NCBI GenBank assembly: GCA_039180525.1
Contig: JBCDDF010000010.1
Span: 20,620 to 84,619 of the forward strand
DNA length: 64,000 nucleotides
Origin: Halovulum sp039180525
GTDB lineage: Bacteria > Pseudomonadota > Alphaproteobacteria > Rhodobacterales > Rhodobacteraceae
Direction: 5' to 3'
In this document: positions 1 to 8,860 of the stretch, one piece after another
Layout: each line of letters starts with the position of its first letter
Position numbering within the stretch: position 1 is the stretch's first letter
The notes under the pieces: model-generated
The model's database searches: none
Seen by the model: only the letters and a program-made list of their open reading frames with translations
What the model was told of the DNA's origin: nothing
Translations under genes and position numbers: made by a program

Positions 1-191
1 TGACCTACACTCATGCCGCGCCGCGCACCGCGCCGAGGTTCGGCGCGCCCCAGGATCTGGCGGCGGCCATGCTGATCAGCGCGGCGGAGGATGCCGGCGC
101 CGGCGGCACAGAGGTTCCGGTAGGCACCAGTTGCCGGATCTGCACCCGTTCGGACTGCGTGTCGCGTGCCGAGGCGCCGCTGATCGGCTAA
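1..191 (+). CDS. C-terminal end of an ScfR/RamB-like XRE-family regulator (partial)
   Basis: An open frame enters from the left edge (first whole codon at 3) and stops at TAA 189-191. The last 20 residues hold a cysteine cluster, GTSCRICTRSDC followed by SRAEAPL. This resembles the C-terminal DUF2083 segment of short-chain fatty acyl regulators (ScfR, RamB, PrpC2-like), which control acetate, propionate or glyoxylate metabolism through an N-terminal HTH. The HTH lies outside the window, so the family call rests on the tail motif only. The gene converges with trpF, leaving a 31-bp gap. Family assignment is moderately sure; the regulated target cannot be read from here. Confidence 0.6.
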   Translation, partial: TYTHAAPRTAPRFGAPQDLAAAMLISAAEDAGAGGTEVPVGTSCRICTRSDCVSRAEAPLIG

Positions 192-222
192 GCGCCCCGG
201 GCCCTGAATCGCGAAGGCCCAG

Positions 223-894
223 TCAGATCGCGGCGGGTTCCACCGGCGCCCGGGCCGCGGCGACGAACGCGCGGATCAGGTCGGGGTCCTTCACGCCCCG
301 CGCGCGCTCCACGCCCGAGGACACGTCGACCCCCGGCGCGCGGCTGACCCGCAGCGCTTCGGCCACCGTATCGGGGGTCAGACCGCCGGCCAGCATCCAG
401 GGCACGGGCCAGGCGCGCCCTGTAAGGATGCGCCAGTCGAACGAGAGCCCGTTGCCGCCGGGCAGATCGCTGCCTGCAGGCGGGCGGGCGTCGAGCAGCA
501 GGCGATCCGCTGCCTGCGCCGCCTCTGCCGCGGTGTCCAGATCCGCCGCATCGGCGACCCCGACCGCCTTCATCACCGGCAGCCCGAACCGCGCGCGCAC
601 GTCGCGGACGCGGGCGGGCGGCTCTTCGCCATGCAATTGCAGCATGTCGAGCGGCACCGCCTGCGTCAGCGCCCGCAGAAACGCATCGCTCGGGTCGACC
701 ACCAGGCCGACTTTGACCACCCCCGCCGGCACATCCGCGCTCAAGGCCGCGGCATCGGCGACGGAGACTTCCCGCGGGGAGCCGGTGACGAAGGTAAAGC
801 CCAGATAGTCCGCGCCCGCCGTCACGGCCGCGGCGACGGTGTCCGCAGTCCGCAGCCCGCAGATCTTGACCGCCACCCGTGCGGCGTCAGGCAT
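223..894 (-). CDS. trpF: Phosphoribosylanthranilate isomerase
   Basis: This 223-residue TIM-barrel enzyme performs the Amadori rearrangement of N-(5-phosphoribosyl)anthranilate in tryptophan synthesis, in the cytoplasm. The N-terminal KICGL motif carries the expected catalytic Cys12, and LLLDARPP near residue 134 supplies the catalytic aspartate. The phosphate-binding loops WMLAGGL and VDVSSGVE are present. The start at 894 was chosen because the frame upstream of it (to 945) lies inside lapA and has no family similarity. It overlaps the end of the lapA-like gene by 8 bp, which suggests coupled translation. No other trp gene is visible; in Rhodobacteraceae trpB often follows trpF, but here the next gene is convergent. 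Confidence 0.93.
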   Translation of the reverse strand: MPDAARVAVKICGLRTADTVAAAVTAGADYLGFTFVTGSPREVSVADAAALSADVPAGVVKVGLVVDPSDAFLRALTQAVPLDMLQLHGEEPPARVRDVRARFGLPVMKAVGVADAADLDTAAEAAQAADRLLLDARPPAGSDLPGGNGLSFDWRILTGRAWPVPWMLAGGLTPDTVAEALRVSRAPGVDVSSGVERARGVKDPDLIRAFVAAARAPVEPAAI

Positions 895-1249
895 TCCGGG
901 GGGCTTGGTCCAGGATTGCCAGGACTTCGTCCTCATTGCTGACATGCTTGGCCTTCAGCGTCTCGACCTCCCGGCTCAGGCGCGCCGCCTCGCGGTCCTT
1001 CTGCACCGCGGCGCGGCGGTGCTTGTGTTCGCGCAGCCACTCCAGGATGTACCCGATCAGCAGACCGACCATGATCGATGCCAGGATGACGGCGAACAGC
1101 GGCAGTTCCAAAGAAAGCCGCTGCGGCAGGATACCGGCCGCGACCTCGGGCAGCAGAAACAGGGTAACCGGCCCGCGATTGGCCAGCGCCAGGATGATGA
1201 TGCCCAAAAGCAGCACCGTCAGCACCAGGAGTTTGATGAAACGCAGCAT
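887..1249 (-). CDS. LapA-domain (DUF1049) inner-membrane protein
   Basis: The 120-residue product has two hydrophobic segments near residues 5-30 and 50-72, separated by a short NRGPV-containing turn, and then a charged C-terminal helix that looks like a coiled coil. This is the layout of LapA/DUF1049 proteins, which in E. coli (LapA/YciS) help control lipopolysaccharide assembly with LapB. No lapB is nearby here. The gene lies 13 bp downstream of ihfB and overlaps trpF, an order commonly seen in Rhodobacteraceae. The function is inferred from the family only. Confidence 0.75.
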   Translation of the reverse strand: MLRFIKLLVLTVLLLGIIILALANRGPVTLFLLPEVAAGILPQRLSLELPLFAVILASIMVGLLIGYILEWLREHKHRRAAVQKDREAARLSREVETLKAKHVSNEDEVLAILDQAPRNA

Positions 1250-1262
1250 GCCGCCGCCCCCT

Positions 1263-1547
1263 TCAGGCCTGGCCGTTCAACCGGTCGCGCAGCAGCTTTC
1301 CGGTCTTGAAGAACGGCACGTACTTCTCTTCAACGGGAACGGCGTCACCCGTGCGCGGGTTCCGGCCGACACGGCTGTCGCGGCGTTTGACGGAGAACGC
1401 GCCAAAGCCGCGCAGTTCCACCCTGTTGCCGTCGGCCATGGCCTGGATGATCTTGTCGAACACCGTCGCCACGATCCGTTCGACATCGCGTTGATAGAGA
1501 TGCGGGTTTTCGTCCGCGATCTTTTGGATCAGTTCGGATTTGATCAT
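1263..1547 (-). CDS. ihfB: Integration host factor, beta subunit
   Basis: This is a 94-residue HU/IHF-type DNA-bending protein, the usual family length. It starts MIKSELIQ, and the DNA-intercalating arm RNPRTG with its key proline lies near residues 61-66. IHF-beta pairs with IHF-alpha to bend DNA at specific sites during transcription, replication and recombination. Position downstream of rpsA and sppA supports ihfB rather than ihfA or hup, since rpsA-ihfB linkage is widespread in proteobacteria. The partner ihfA is not in the window. Confidence 0.93.
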   Translation of the reverse strand: MIKSELIQKIADENPHLYQRDVERIVATVFDKIIQAMADGNRVELRGFGAFSVKRRDSRVGRNPRTGDAVPVEEKYVPFFKTGKLLRDRLNGQA

Positions 1548-1641
1548 GCAACCACCCTTGCGCGCCGCGGGTCATTGCAGGCGCCCGGGCCTTTCGTATC
1601 TGTTCTGGATTTGTAGCCAAGAGCGGCGAAAAATGCAGCCC

Positions 1642-2556
1642 CTAATATAGGATAGACATCAGCCGCGGGCCACCCGGCAACCGCTGGGCGGCGTAATTTG
1701 GCGAAATATCCAGCAGTCCGGAAACAAACCCGGCCAGTCCCCGCTGCCGGCTTTCCAGTTTCCAGGCGCGCACCGGCAGATCGGCCAATCCGGGGTTCAG
1801 TGATTCGAGATGCGCCAGCGCCGCCGGCTCCGCCCCGATCGCATCGATCAGCCCCAACTCCAGCGCCATGCGCCCGGTGAAGGTGCGCCCGTCGGTGGCC
1901 GCGCCGGTCTGAGCCGCCGTCAGTTCGCGCCGCTCCGCCACCAGATCGCGAAACCATGCAAAGGTTTCGTTCACCAGCGCCTGTTCCGCCGCCCGCGCGG
2001 CAGGGCTCAGCGGGCGCGTGGGCGAGGTGGCCGCCTTCAGGTCGGACGATCGGACCGTTTCCACATCGACACCCAACCGTTCGATCAGATCGCTGAACAC
2101 CAGATACTCGAAGATCACGCCGATGGAGCCGGTCACGGTATTGCCGCGAGCCACGATATGATCCGCCCCGATGGCGGCGAGATAACCGCCAGATGCGGCG
2201 ACACCGTCCATGACCGCGACCACCGGCTTTTCCTCGGCGATGCGGCGCAGCCCTTCGTACAGCGCTTCCGACGCGGCGACGGCGCCGCCGGGCGAATCGA
2301 TGTGGACGACCAGCGCGCGGGCGTTCTCGGCATCGGCCAGTCGTGCCAGCAGACGCTCGCGCGGCAGATTGTCGAGGATGATGCCCGAGATTTCGACCCG
2401 CGCGATATGCGGGCCCAAGGGGGCGTCGCGGCGCACCAAAAGTGCCGCGATCACCAGGCCGGCTATGATGCCGGCGACCAGAAATCCCCGCCAAAAGGCG
2501 GAGCGGCGCCAGGACCGGCGCCGCTCCTCGTAGAAATCGCGGGTGATCGGGTCCAT
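1642..2556 (-). CDS. sppA: Signal peptide peptidase SppA (S49 family)
   Basis: The 304-residue protein begins with a basic cytoplasmic tail and one membrane segment at about residues 23-41, followed by a periplasmic serine protease domain. GVAASGGYLAA places the catalytic Ser at 122, and SSDLKAATSP places the general-base Lys at 174, the Ser/Lys dyad of SppA. It degrades signal peptides left in the membrane after secretion. The length fits the short, single-domain form rather than the 600-residue E. coli form. It sits 10 bp downstream of rpsA and is probably cotranscribed. A 94-bp gap separates it from ihfB. Confidence 0.92.
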   Translation of the reverse strand: MDPITRDFYEERRRSWRRSAFWRGFLVAGIIAGLVIAALLVRRDAPLGPHIARVEISGIILDNLPRERLLARLADAENARALVVHIDSPGGAVAASEALYEGLRRIAEEKPVVAVMDGVAASGGYLAAIGADHIVARGNTVTGSIGVIFEYLVFSDLIERLGVDVETVRSSDLKAATSPTRPLSPAARAAEQALVNETFAWFRDLVAERRELTAAQTGAATDGRTFTGRMALELGLIDAIGAEPAALAHLESLNPGLADLPVRAWKLESRQRGLAGFVSGLLDISPNYAAQRLPGGPRLMSILY

Positions 2557-2566
2557 CGCCTGCGCG

Positions 2567-4252
2567 TCAGCCGTCGTCGCGGTCCTTCAGGGCGGCACCC
2601 AGGATGTCGCCCAGCGAAGCGCCGGCGTCGGAGGAACCGTATTGTTCCACGGCCTCTTTCTCCTCTGCGATCTCACGCGCCTTGATCGACAGACCCAGAC
2701 GCCGCGAGCCCTTGTCGATATTGGTTACGCGGGCGTCGATCTTGTCGCCGACCGTGAACCGCTCGGGCCTCTGTTCGGATCGGTCGCGGCTCAGGTCAGA
2801 CCGGCGGATGAACGACTTCATGCCGTCATACTCCACCTCGATCCCGCCATCCTCGATCTTGGTCACGGCAACGGTCACGATCGCGCCGCGTTTCAGGCCG
2901 CCGGTGGCATCGGCGAACGGATCTCCGTCCAGCGCCTTGATCGACAGAGAGATACGCTCCTTATCGACATCCACATCTGTCACCACGGCCTTGACCATAT
3001 CGCCTTTGCGGTAGTCCTGGATCGCTTCTTCGCCCGAACGGCTCCAGTCCAGATCGCTCAGGTGGACCATGCCGTCGATATCGCCGTCGAGCCCCACGAA
3101 CAGACCGAACTCGGTGATGTTCTTGATCTCGCCCTCGACCTCGGTGCCGACCGGGAACGCGGCGGCGAAGTTTTCCCATGGGTTGCCCTGGGTCTGCTTC
3201 AGGCCCAGCGACACGCGGCGTTTGACGGTGTCGATCTCCAGCACCATGACCTCGACCTCTTGGCTGGTCGACACGATCTTGCCGGGATGGACGTTCTTCT
3301 TGGTCCAGGACATCTCGGAGACATGGACCAGCCCCTCGACGCCCGGCTCCAATTCCACAAAGGCGCCGTAATCGGTGATGTTGGTGACCCGTCCGGTATG
3401 GGTGCTGTCCAGCGGATAGCGCGCCTCCACGTTCGACCAGGGATCTTCCAGCAGCTGCTTCATGCCCAGGCTGATGCGCTGGGTGTCCTTGTTGATCTTG
3501 ACGACCTGCACCTTGACGGTTTCGCCGATCGACAGGATCTCCGAAGGGTGGTTGACGCGGCGCCAGGCCATGTCGGTGACGTGCAGCAGCCCGTCGACCC
3601 CGCCCAGATCCACAAAGGCACCGTATTCGGTGATGTTCTTGACCACCCCGTCGACGACATCGCCCTCCTGCAGGCGGGCGACGATCTCGGCCCGCTGTTC
3701 GGCACGGCTTTCTTCCAGGATCGCCCGGCGGCTGACCACGATATTGCCGCGGCGGCGGTCCATTTTCAGGATCTGGAAGGGCTGTTCGATATGCATCAGC
3801 GCGGTGGCGTCGCGCACCGGGCGTACATCCACCTGGCTGCCGGGAAGGAACGCCACGGCGCCGCCCAGATCGACGGTGAAGCCGCCCTTGACGCGGCCAA
3901 AGATCTGGCCGGTGACGCGGTCGTCGTTTTCGGCGGCCTTCTCAAGCCGATCCCAGGCTTCCTCGCGGCGGGCTTTCTCGCGGCTGATCACCGCTTCGCC
4001 GCGGGCGTTTTCAACCCGCTCCAGATAGACCTCGACCGTATCGCCGGGGGCGATTTCGGGCTCTTGGCCGGGTTTTGCGAATTCCTTAAGCTCGACCCGG
4101 CCTTCCATCTTGTAGCCGATGTCGATGATGGCCTGTCCGGCCTCGATCGCCAGGACCGTGCCTTTGACGACCGACCCCTCGTCCGGGGTCACAAGTTCGA
4201 AGCTTTCATTCAGGAGGGCTTCGAAATCCTCCATCGTCGCGGTTGCGGACAT
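2567..4252 (-). CDS. rpsA: 30S ribosomal protein S1
   Basis: The 561-residue product carries six S1 (OB-fold) repeats, visible as recurring phrases such as DYGAFVELEPGVEGLVHVSEMSW (split here from residue context) and VGDKIDARV. S1 binds mRNA on the 30S subunit and helps initiation on structured or weakly Shine-Dalgarno messages. The length matches alphaproteobacterial S1 (about 555-560). The upstream neighbour is cmk, whose own terminator lies between the two genes, so rpsA probably has its own promoter in 4253-4340. An antisense open frame across the whole gene is a codon-bias shadow. Confidence 0.97.
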   Translation of the reverse strand: MSATATMEDFEALLNESFELVTPDEGSVVKGTVLAIEAGQAIIDIGYKMEGRVELKEFAKPGQEPEIAPGDTVEVYLERVENARGEAVISREKARREEAWDRLEKAAENDDRVTGQIFGRVKGGFTVDLGGAVAFLPGSQVDVRPVRDATALMHIEQPFQILKMDRRRGNIVVSRRAILEESRAEQRAEIVARLQEGDVVDGVVKNITEYGAFVDLGGVDGLLHVTDMAWRRVNHPSEILSIGETVKVQVVKINKDTQRISLGMKQLLEDPWSNVEARYPLDSTHTGRVTNITDYGAFVELEPGVEGLVHVSEMSWTKKNVHPGKIVSTSQEVEVMVLEIDTVKRRVSLGLKQTQGNPWENFAAAFPVGTEVEGEIKNITEFGLFVGLDGDIDGMVHLSDLDWSRSGEEAIQDYRKGDMVKAVVTDVDVDKERISLSIKALDGDPFADATGGLKRGAIVTVAVTKIEDGGIEVEYDGMKSFIRRSDLSRDRSEQRPERFTVGDKIDARVTNIDKGSRRLGLSIKAREIAEEKEAVEQYGSSDAGASLGDILGAALKDRDDG

Positions 4253-4340
4253 ATAGGGTTCAGATCCTTTTTCGGTTTGCTGGCCGGGCGGTTGGGTCCG
4301 CCGGTCTCGGAGGTTGGGTGTTTGAGCCAGAACGCGGCAA

Positions 4341-4373
4341 AACGGAAAAAGGCCGGACGTTTCAGTCCCGGCC
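4341..4373 (-). terminator. Rho-independent terminator of cmk, overlapping its stop codon
   Basis: On the minus strand a GC-rich stem (GGCCGG pairing with CCGGCC, with a bulge and a loop of about 6 nt) is followed by TTTTTCCGTTTT. The upstream arm of the hairpin begins before the cmk stop codon, so the last codons of cmk form part of the terminator. Confidence 0.7.
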
Positions 4374-5003
4374 CTGCCCCATCTTTTGTTTTATCAGCGC
4401 CGTGGCCTCGGCAACGGCCGCGTCTATAGACAATTCCGTCGTGTCGAGCAAGAGCGCGTCTGCGGCCTGCACCATCGGCGCGGTGTCGCGGGCGGCATCG
4501 CGGGCATCACGGGCCTGCAGGTCGGCGCGCACCTTTTCAAGCGAGGTTTCCGCCCCACTCGCCGTAAGCTCGGCAAAACGGCGTTCGGCGCGGCGCAATT
4601 CCGACGCGGTAACGAACAGCTTCACCTCCGCCTCCGGGCAGATCACGGTGCCGATATCGCGCCCGTCCAGCACCGCGCCGCCACTGCGGCGCGCGAACTT
4701 GCGCTGGAAATTCAACAGCGCCTCGCGCACGGCGGGCATCGCAGCCACCTTGGACGCAGCGCGGGAAGCGACGGCACTGCGCAGATCCCCGCGCGCCAGA
4801 TCGCCCGGGGTCAGCGTTTCGGCCAGCTTCTCGGCTGCGATCGGGTCGATCACTCCGCGCCCGCGCGCCAGCGTCTTGACGCCGACCGCCCGATACAAAA
4901 GCCCGGTATCCAGATGTTCGAAATCGAACGCCTTGGCCACGGCGCGCGCGATGGTCCCCTTGCCCGCCGCCGCCGGGCCGTCAATGGCAACTGTGAACTT
5001 CAT
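4362..5003 (-). CDS. cmk: (d)CMP kinase
   Basis: This 213-residue P-loop kinase phosphorylates CMP and dCMP to the diphosphates. The Walker A loop GPAAAGKGT is at residues 9-17, and the DGRDIGTV motif binds nucleotide. The start at 5003 gives MKFTVAIDG, the conserved N-terminus; the longer upstream frame is not family-like. cmk next to rpsA is a conserved order. In many relatives aroA sits upstream of cmk; here a divergent chemoreceptor gene occupies that place, so local rearrangement is possible. Confidence 0.95.
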   Translation of the reverse strand: MKFTVAIDGPAAAGKGTIARAVAKAFDFEHLDTGLLYRAVGVKTLARGRGVIDPIAAEKLAETLTPGDLARGDLRSAVASRAASKVAAMPAVREALLNFQRKFARRSGGAVLDGRDIGTVICPEAEVKLFVTASELRRAERRFAELTASGAETSLEKVRADLQARDARDAARDTAPMVQAADALLLDTTELSIDAAVAEATALIKQKMGQGRD

Positions 5004-5150
5004 CGCCCGTGCCGTTCTTCTTCTTTTTGGTCGCGGCGGAACCGATACGCAGCCCCGGCATGCGCTGTCAATCAGCAGGGCGGCCGGTAAGCCGCCGTTA
5101 AGCCAGATCGGATTAAGAGCCGGGCAACCCGGTTCAAAGGAGCGTCCCGC

Positions 5151-7640
5151 ATGTTGGCTTGGCAGCGCCGTTCGATCAGCGGCAAGATCATCGCGGCGGT
5201 CTTCGCCTCTGCGCTGTGTACGACGCTGCTGCTGGAGGTCGCGGTGCATTTCGTGACCCGGTCCGCCGCCGATACGCAGTCGCAGATCGCGCTGTCGGGA
5301 TATGCCGATCTGTTGCGCAGCAAGCTCGATCAAGGGGCGCGGTCGTTGCGCAACAAAACGGTGTTGATCGCCGAAACCGATCAAGTGGCTGACGCCTTGT
5401 CGGAGTTTTCCTTCAGCTTGAGGGCTTCACGCGCGACCGGCGGCGACCCGGTGCGCCAGGCCTTCGCCACAGCCATCGCCGAAAGCGACGACCCGGGTAC
5501 GGTGCTGCGGCCCGACGGCAACGCCGCCTATTTCGAACTGCACGAACGCCATCACCCGTTTTTCAGGGATTTGCAGGCTGGCCAGCGCTTTGCCGACTTT
5601 CTGCTGATCGATCTGGAGGGGATGGTCGTCTATTCCACCGCCAAGGGGCCGCTGTTCGGGATGAACCTGGCGGATAATGCGCCGCCGGCGTTGCGCACGG
5701 CCGTTGAGGATATGGCAACCGCCGCGGCCGGTTCTGTCAGCTTTACCGATTTCATCGGCGACAGGGCCTATCTGGTCGCCCCCGTGGACCGGACCAACCC
5801 GTTCAATATGCAGAAGTCGCGTGTTGGCGTGATCGCCATGGCCGCGACCCGCGACATGATGCCCGCCCTTATCGATGCGCAATCCGATGGAACGCTGCGC
5901 GCGGTGGTCGTGGGGCGCGATGGCGATGTCCGCATCGGCGGCGATCAGGCTTGGCGCCTGACGCCGGAGACACTGGCGGCTCAGCAGCCCGGTCAATCGA
6001 AAGAGGAAAGCGCAGCCGGTGCCCCGGTGATGCTCGGCCATTGGCCGGTGTCTTTCCTGGGCGCCGACTGGCTTTTGGCCATGGAACGCAGCCTGACTGC
6101 CGAAACCCAGGCGCTTCGGCAGATGCATGTGCTGATCGCTGGGCTGGGGCTGGGCGCATCGGTCCTGGTGGGCCTGGCCGCGGCGGCGCTGGGCCGCTCC
6201 ATCGCGCGCCCGGTACGTGCGCTCAGCGCACAGATGGAAGCGATGGCCGCGGGCGATCTGGATGCGGAGATACCGGGCGCCGATCGGTCGGACGAGGTCG
6301 GCGACATGGCGCGCAGCGTCGAGGTGCTGCGCGATCTCGGCCGCCAGGCGCGCGACGCCGAAAGCGCACGCACGGCGTTGCAGGAGCGCGCCGCGGCCCA
6401 AAGGCAGGAAATGACGCAGGAGTTGAAACGCGGCTTCGGCAAACTGCTGCACGCGGCGCAGGATGGCGATTTTGACCAGCGCGTCGCCACAACCTTTGAG
6501 GATGCGGCGCTCCGTGAACTGGCTGACGATCTCAACGCGCTTTTCACCACGGTGGGCGAAGCGCTTTTCGAGTTGCAGACGCATATGCGCAAACTGGCCC
6601 AGGGTGACCTTACGGCGGCCTTGGTCCCCACGCGCGCGGGAACCTTCGGCCGGTTGGAGGAGGATGCCGCTCAAACCATCGCCACACTGCGCAAGTTGGT
6701 CGAACAGATGCACACGGCATCCCAGGCGATCGACGACACGTCGGCCGAAATCACCGCGGGCTACGGCGCGCTCGCAGAGCGGACCGAGGCACAGGCGGCG
6801 GCGCTGCAGGAGACCTCCGCCACGATGGAGCAAATGTCGGCGAATGTGAAATCCAATGCCGAAAACGCCGGTCAGGCGGTGGAAACCGCGACCGCGGCGC
6901 GTGACAAATCCGCCGCCGGGCAGACGGTCGTGGAGACCGCCGTCGCCGCGATGGGTACCATCGAGACCAGTTCCAACGAGATCGCCAAAACGATCGCGGT
7001 CATCGATACGATCGCATCTCAAACCAATCTGCTGGCGCTGAACGCCGCGGTCGAAGCCGCGCGCGCAGGAGAGGCCGGGCGCGGGTTTTCGGTGGTCGCC
7101 GATGAGGTGCGGGCGCTGGCCCGCAAGACCTCGGATGCGGCCAGAAGCATCTCAGAGACGGTGTCGACCAGCCGCTCGCAGGTGGCCGACGGCGTGGCCC
7201 AGGTGCATCGCGTGGGTAATGTCCTGACCGAGATCGCCGATGCGGTGTCGATGACCACCGAGCGCATGACAGAGATCTCCGCCGCCAGCCGCCAGCAGGC
7301 CGAAGGCATCGCAGAAATCTCCGCGACGCTGGCGCAGCTCGACGCCACGACGCAGGAAAACGTCGATCTTGCAGATCGCAGCCGCACCGCTTCAGAAGAA
7401 CTGAAACAGCGCTCGGTCGCCCTGTTCGATGTGATCGGACACTTCACGATCGACCCGGGCGAGGCCGGCGCGGCGACGCAGACCGAACCAAGGGACGCTG
7501 GCACGCCAGCCGATCCCGGCCCGGAGGCCGAAGCGGTGCGGCATCGAACGGCCGACATCCGACCGAACTCAGCCGAGGAGGATCTGCGCTTGTTTTTCGG
7601 CGATGCAGAGACGGACGTGCCGACCCGCGATGCAAGTTGA
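5151..7640 (+). CDS. Methyl-accepting chemotaxis protein
   Basis: The 829-residue receptor has a first membrane helix at about residues 10-30, a periplasmic sensor of about 290 residues, and a second helix at about 325-350. A HAMP segment (IARPVRALSAQM) follows, then a second HAMP-like unit near residues 475-500, and a long coiled-coil signalling domain. The hairpin tip QTNLLALNAAVEAARAGEAG starts near residue 624 and contacts CheA/CheW. No CheR-binding pentapeptide ends the C-terminus, so adaptation may depend on other receptors. An AAAGGAG ribosome site lies 8 bp before the ATG. No other che genes are in the window. The ligand cannot be predicted. Confidence 0.92.
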   Translation: MLAWQRRSISGKIIAAVFASALCTTLLLEVAVHFVTRSAADTQSQIALSGYADLLRSKLDQGARSLRNKTVLIAETDQVADALSEFSFSLRASRATGGDPVRQAFATAIAESDDPGTVLRPDGNAAYFELHERHHPFFRDLQAGQRFADFLLIDLEGMVVYSTAKGPLFGMNLADNAPPALRTAVEDMATAAAGSVSFTDFIGDRAYLVAPVDRTNPFNMQKSRVGVIAMAATRDMMPALIDAQSDGTLRAVVVGRDGDVRIGGDQAWRLTPETLAAQQPGQSKEESAAGAPVMLGHWPVSFLGADWLLAMERSLTAETQALRQMHVLIAGLGLGASVLVGLAAAALGRSIARPVRALSAQMEAMAAGDLDAEIPGADRSDEVGDMARSVEVLRDLGRQARDAESARTALQERAAAQRQEMTQELKRGFGKLLHAAQDGDFDQRVATTFEDAALRELADDLNALFTTVGEALFELQTHMRKLAQGDLTAALVPTRAGTFGRLEEDAAQTIATLRKLVEQMHTASQAIDDTSAEITAGYGALAERTEAQAAALQETSATMEQMSANVKSNAENAGQAVETATAARDKSAAGQTVVETAVAAMGTIETSSNEIAKTIAVIDTIASQTNLLALNAAVEAARAGEAGRGFSVVADEVRALARKTSDAARSISETVSTSRSQVADGVAQVHRVGNVLTEIADAVSMTTERMTEISAASRQQAEGIAEISATLAQLDATTQENVDLADRSRTASEELKQRSVALFDVIGHFTIDPGEAGAATQTEPRDAGTPADPGPEAEAVRHRTADIRPNSAEEDLRLFFGDAETDVPTRDAS

Positions 7641-7913
7641 GCCGCCACATGACAGCTACGCGCCACCGGGCGCATGCATCGACAAACCCAAAAAGGCCGG
7701 CGCAGCGATAGCGGCTATTCGTATCTCGGCTGCGACCTTGCCTGTTTGCGATCTGTGCGCCCATTGCGGCGAAGCTGATTACGGCCTCGAAGCAACTATG
7801 GGCGATCGTCTGCATGGGTCGTTGCGCCTGCATCCCTGCCACGACCCGCGCCGGGCCGGCGATGTCCTTGACAGCGCAACGCAGGGCCATGCTGTAAGCC
7901 TGCAAATGCGCCG

Positions 7914-8645
7914 TCAGTCGGCGCGGCGATATCTCAGATAGGTGGGCCGGCGGCCGGCGCGGCGTGCCTTGATCTCGTAGCGGGTCGACAAAAATCCGGG
8001 CCAGGGGTCGCGCCAGTCGGACGGGCGCTCTGCCATCCAGTCGAAGCCGGACCCGCCCCGAAACGTCGCCAGCACGTGCCGCGCGTAGTCGGCGATGTCG
8101 GTCGCGACCCGCAGTTCTCCCCCCGGCCGGACAGCGCGCGCCATCGCCGCGATCGTGTCGGGTTGCACGAAGCGGCGGCCCTGGTGCCGCCTTTTGGGCC
8201 AAGGGTCGGGATAGAGCAGGTAGCAGATGTCGACCGATGCGGCCGGCAGCACATCCAACAGATCACGTGCATCGCCGGGGTGGACCCGAACGTTGCCTAC
8301 CCGACGCGCCGCCAGCCGTGGCAAAAGCGCCGCGACACCGTTCATGTAGGGCTCGCAACCGATGAAATCGTGATCCGGCATATGGTCGGCGCAGTGTAGA
8401 AGATGCTCGCCCGCGCCGAAGCCGATCTCCAGGATCAGCGGCGCCCGCCTTGCGAAGAGCCCGGGCAGATCGACGGGTACCCGCGCGGGATTGTCCGCCC
8501 AACCCACATTTGGCACGCACACTTTCGGCAGCGTCTGTTCAAGATGCCGACGCTGTGCGGGGCGCAGCGCCTTGCCGCGCCGCCGCCCGTGCAGATTGCG
8601 CCAGGGCGCACCGTCTGGACGAGTGGGAAGGGGGGGTCGTGTCAT
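7914..8645 (-). CDS. trmB: tRNA (guanine-N7)-methyltransferase
   Basis: The product is 243 residues. It transfers a methyl group from S-adenosylmethionine to G46 in the variable loop of tRNAs. The SAM pocket LEIGFGAGEHLL is present, as is the family signature PDPWPKRRH, with an acidic GCEPYMNG segment between them. The start at 8645 (MTRPPLPT) was preferred over an upstream frame start at 8675 because it lies closer to the usual family N-terminus. It is downstream of lnt with a 215-bp gap. The family commonly follows metK in relatives, but no metK is present here. The 273 bp downstream to 7641 hold nothing convincing. Confidence 0.93.
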   Translation of the reverse strand: MTRPPLPTRPDGAPWRNLHGRRRGKALRPAQRRHLEQTLPKVCVPNVGWADNPARVPVDLPGLFARRAPLILEIGFGAGEHLLHCADHMPDHDFIGCEPYMNGVAALLPRLAARRVGNVRVHPGDARDLLDVLPAASVDICYLLYPDPWPKRRHQGRRFVQPDTIAAMARAVRPGGELRVATDIADYARHVLATFRGGSGFDWMAERPSDWRDPWPGFLSTRYEIKARRAGRRPTYLRYRRAD

Positions 8646-8860
8646 GTCCGGCGCGGCCTCTGGCGCATAGACCAAGTGCTCTGCATCAAAGCCAATGCTC
8701 TAACAATTTGATTTTCAGCGATGTCTTAACCGCAAACCGCAGCCGACACGGGCCTACCAAGACCTTGGATCGACAGCAAGACCGGACCCGGGCGTGCAGC
8801 GGGACTTGTCATCGGATCCGCAAACGCACGCACGCCCCTTTTCACGACAACCGACCGCAC

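Noticed and set aside
2543..4429. A 628-codon plus-strand frame antisense to rpsA
   Set aside because: It is a third-position GC shadow of rpsA with no ribosome site or family motif.
7641..7913. A small gene in the gap between the chemoreceptor and trmB
   Set aside because: The minus-strand frame starting MALRCAVKD runs on into the chemoreceptor without a stop of its own in the gap and has no recognisable motif.
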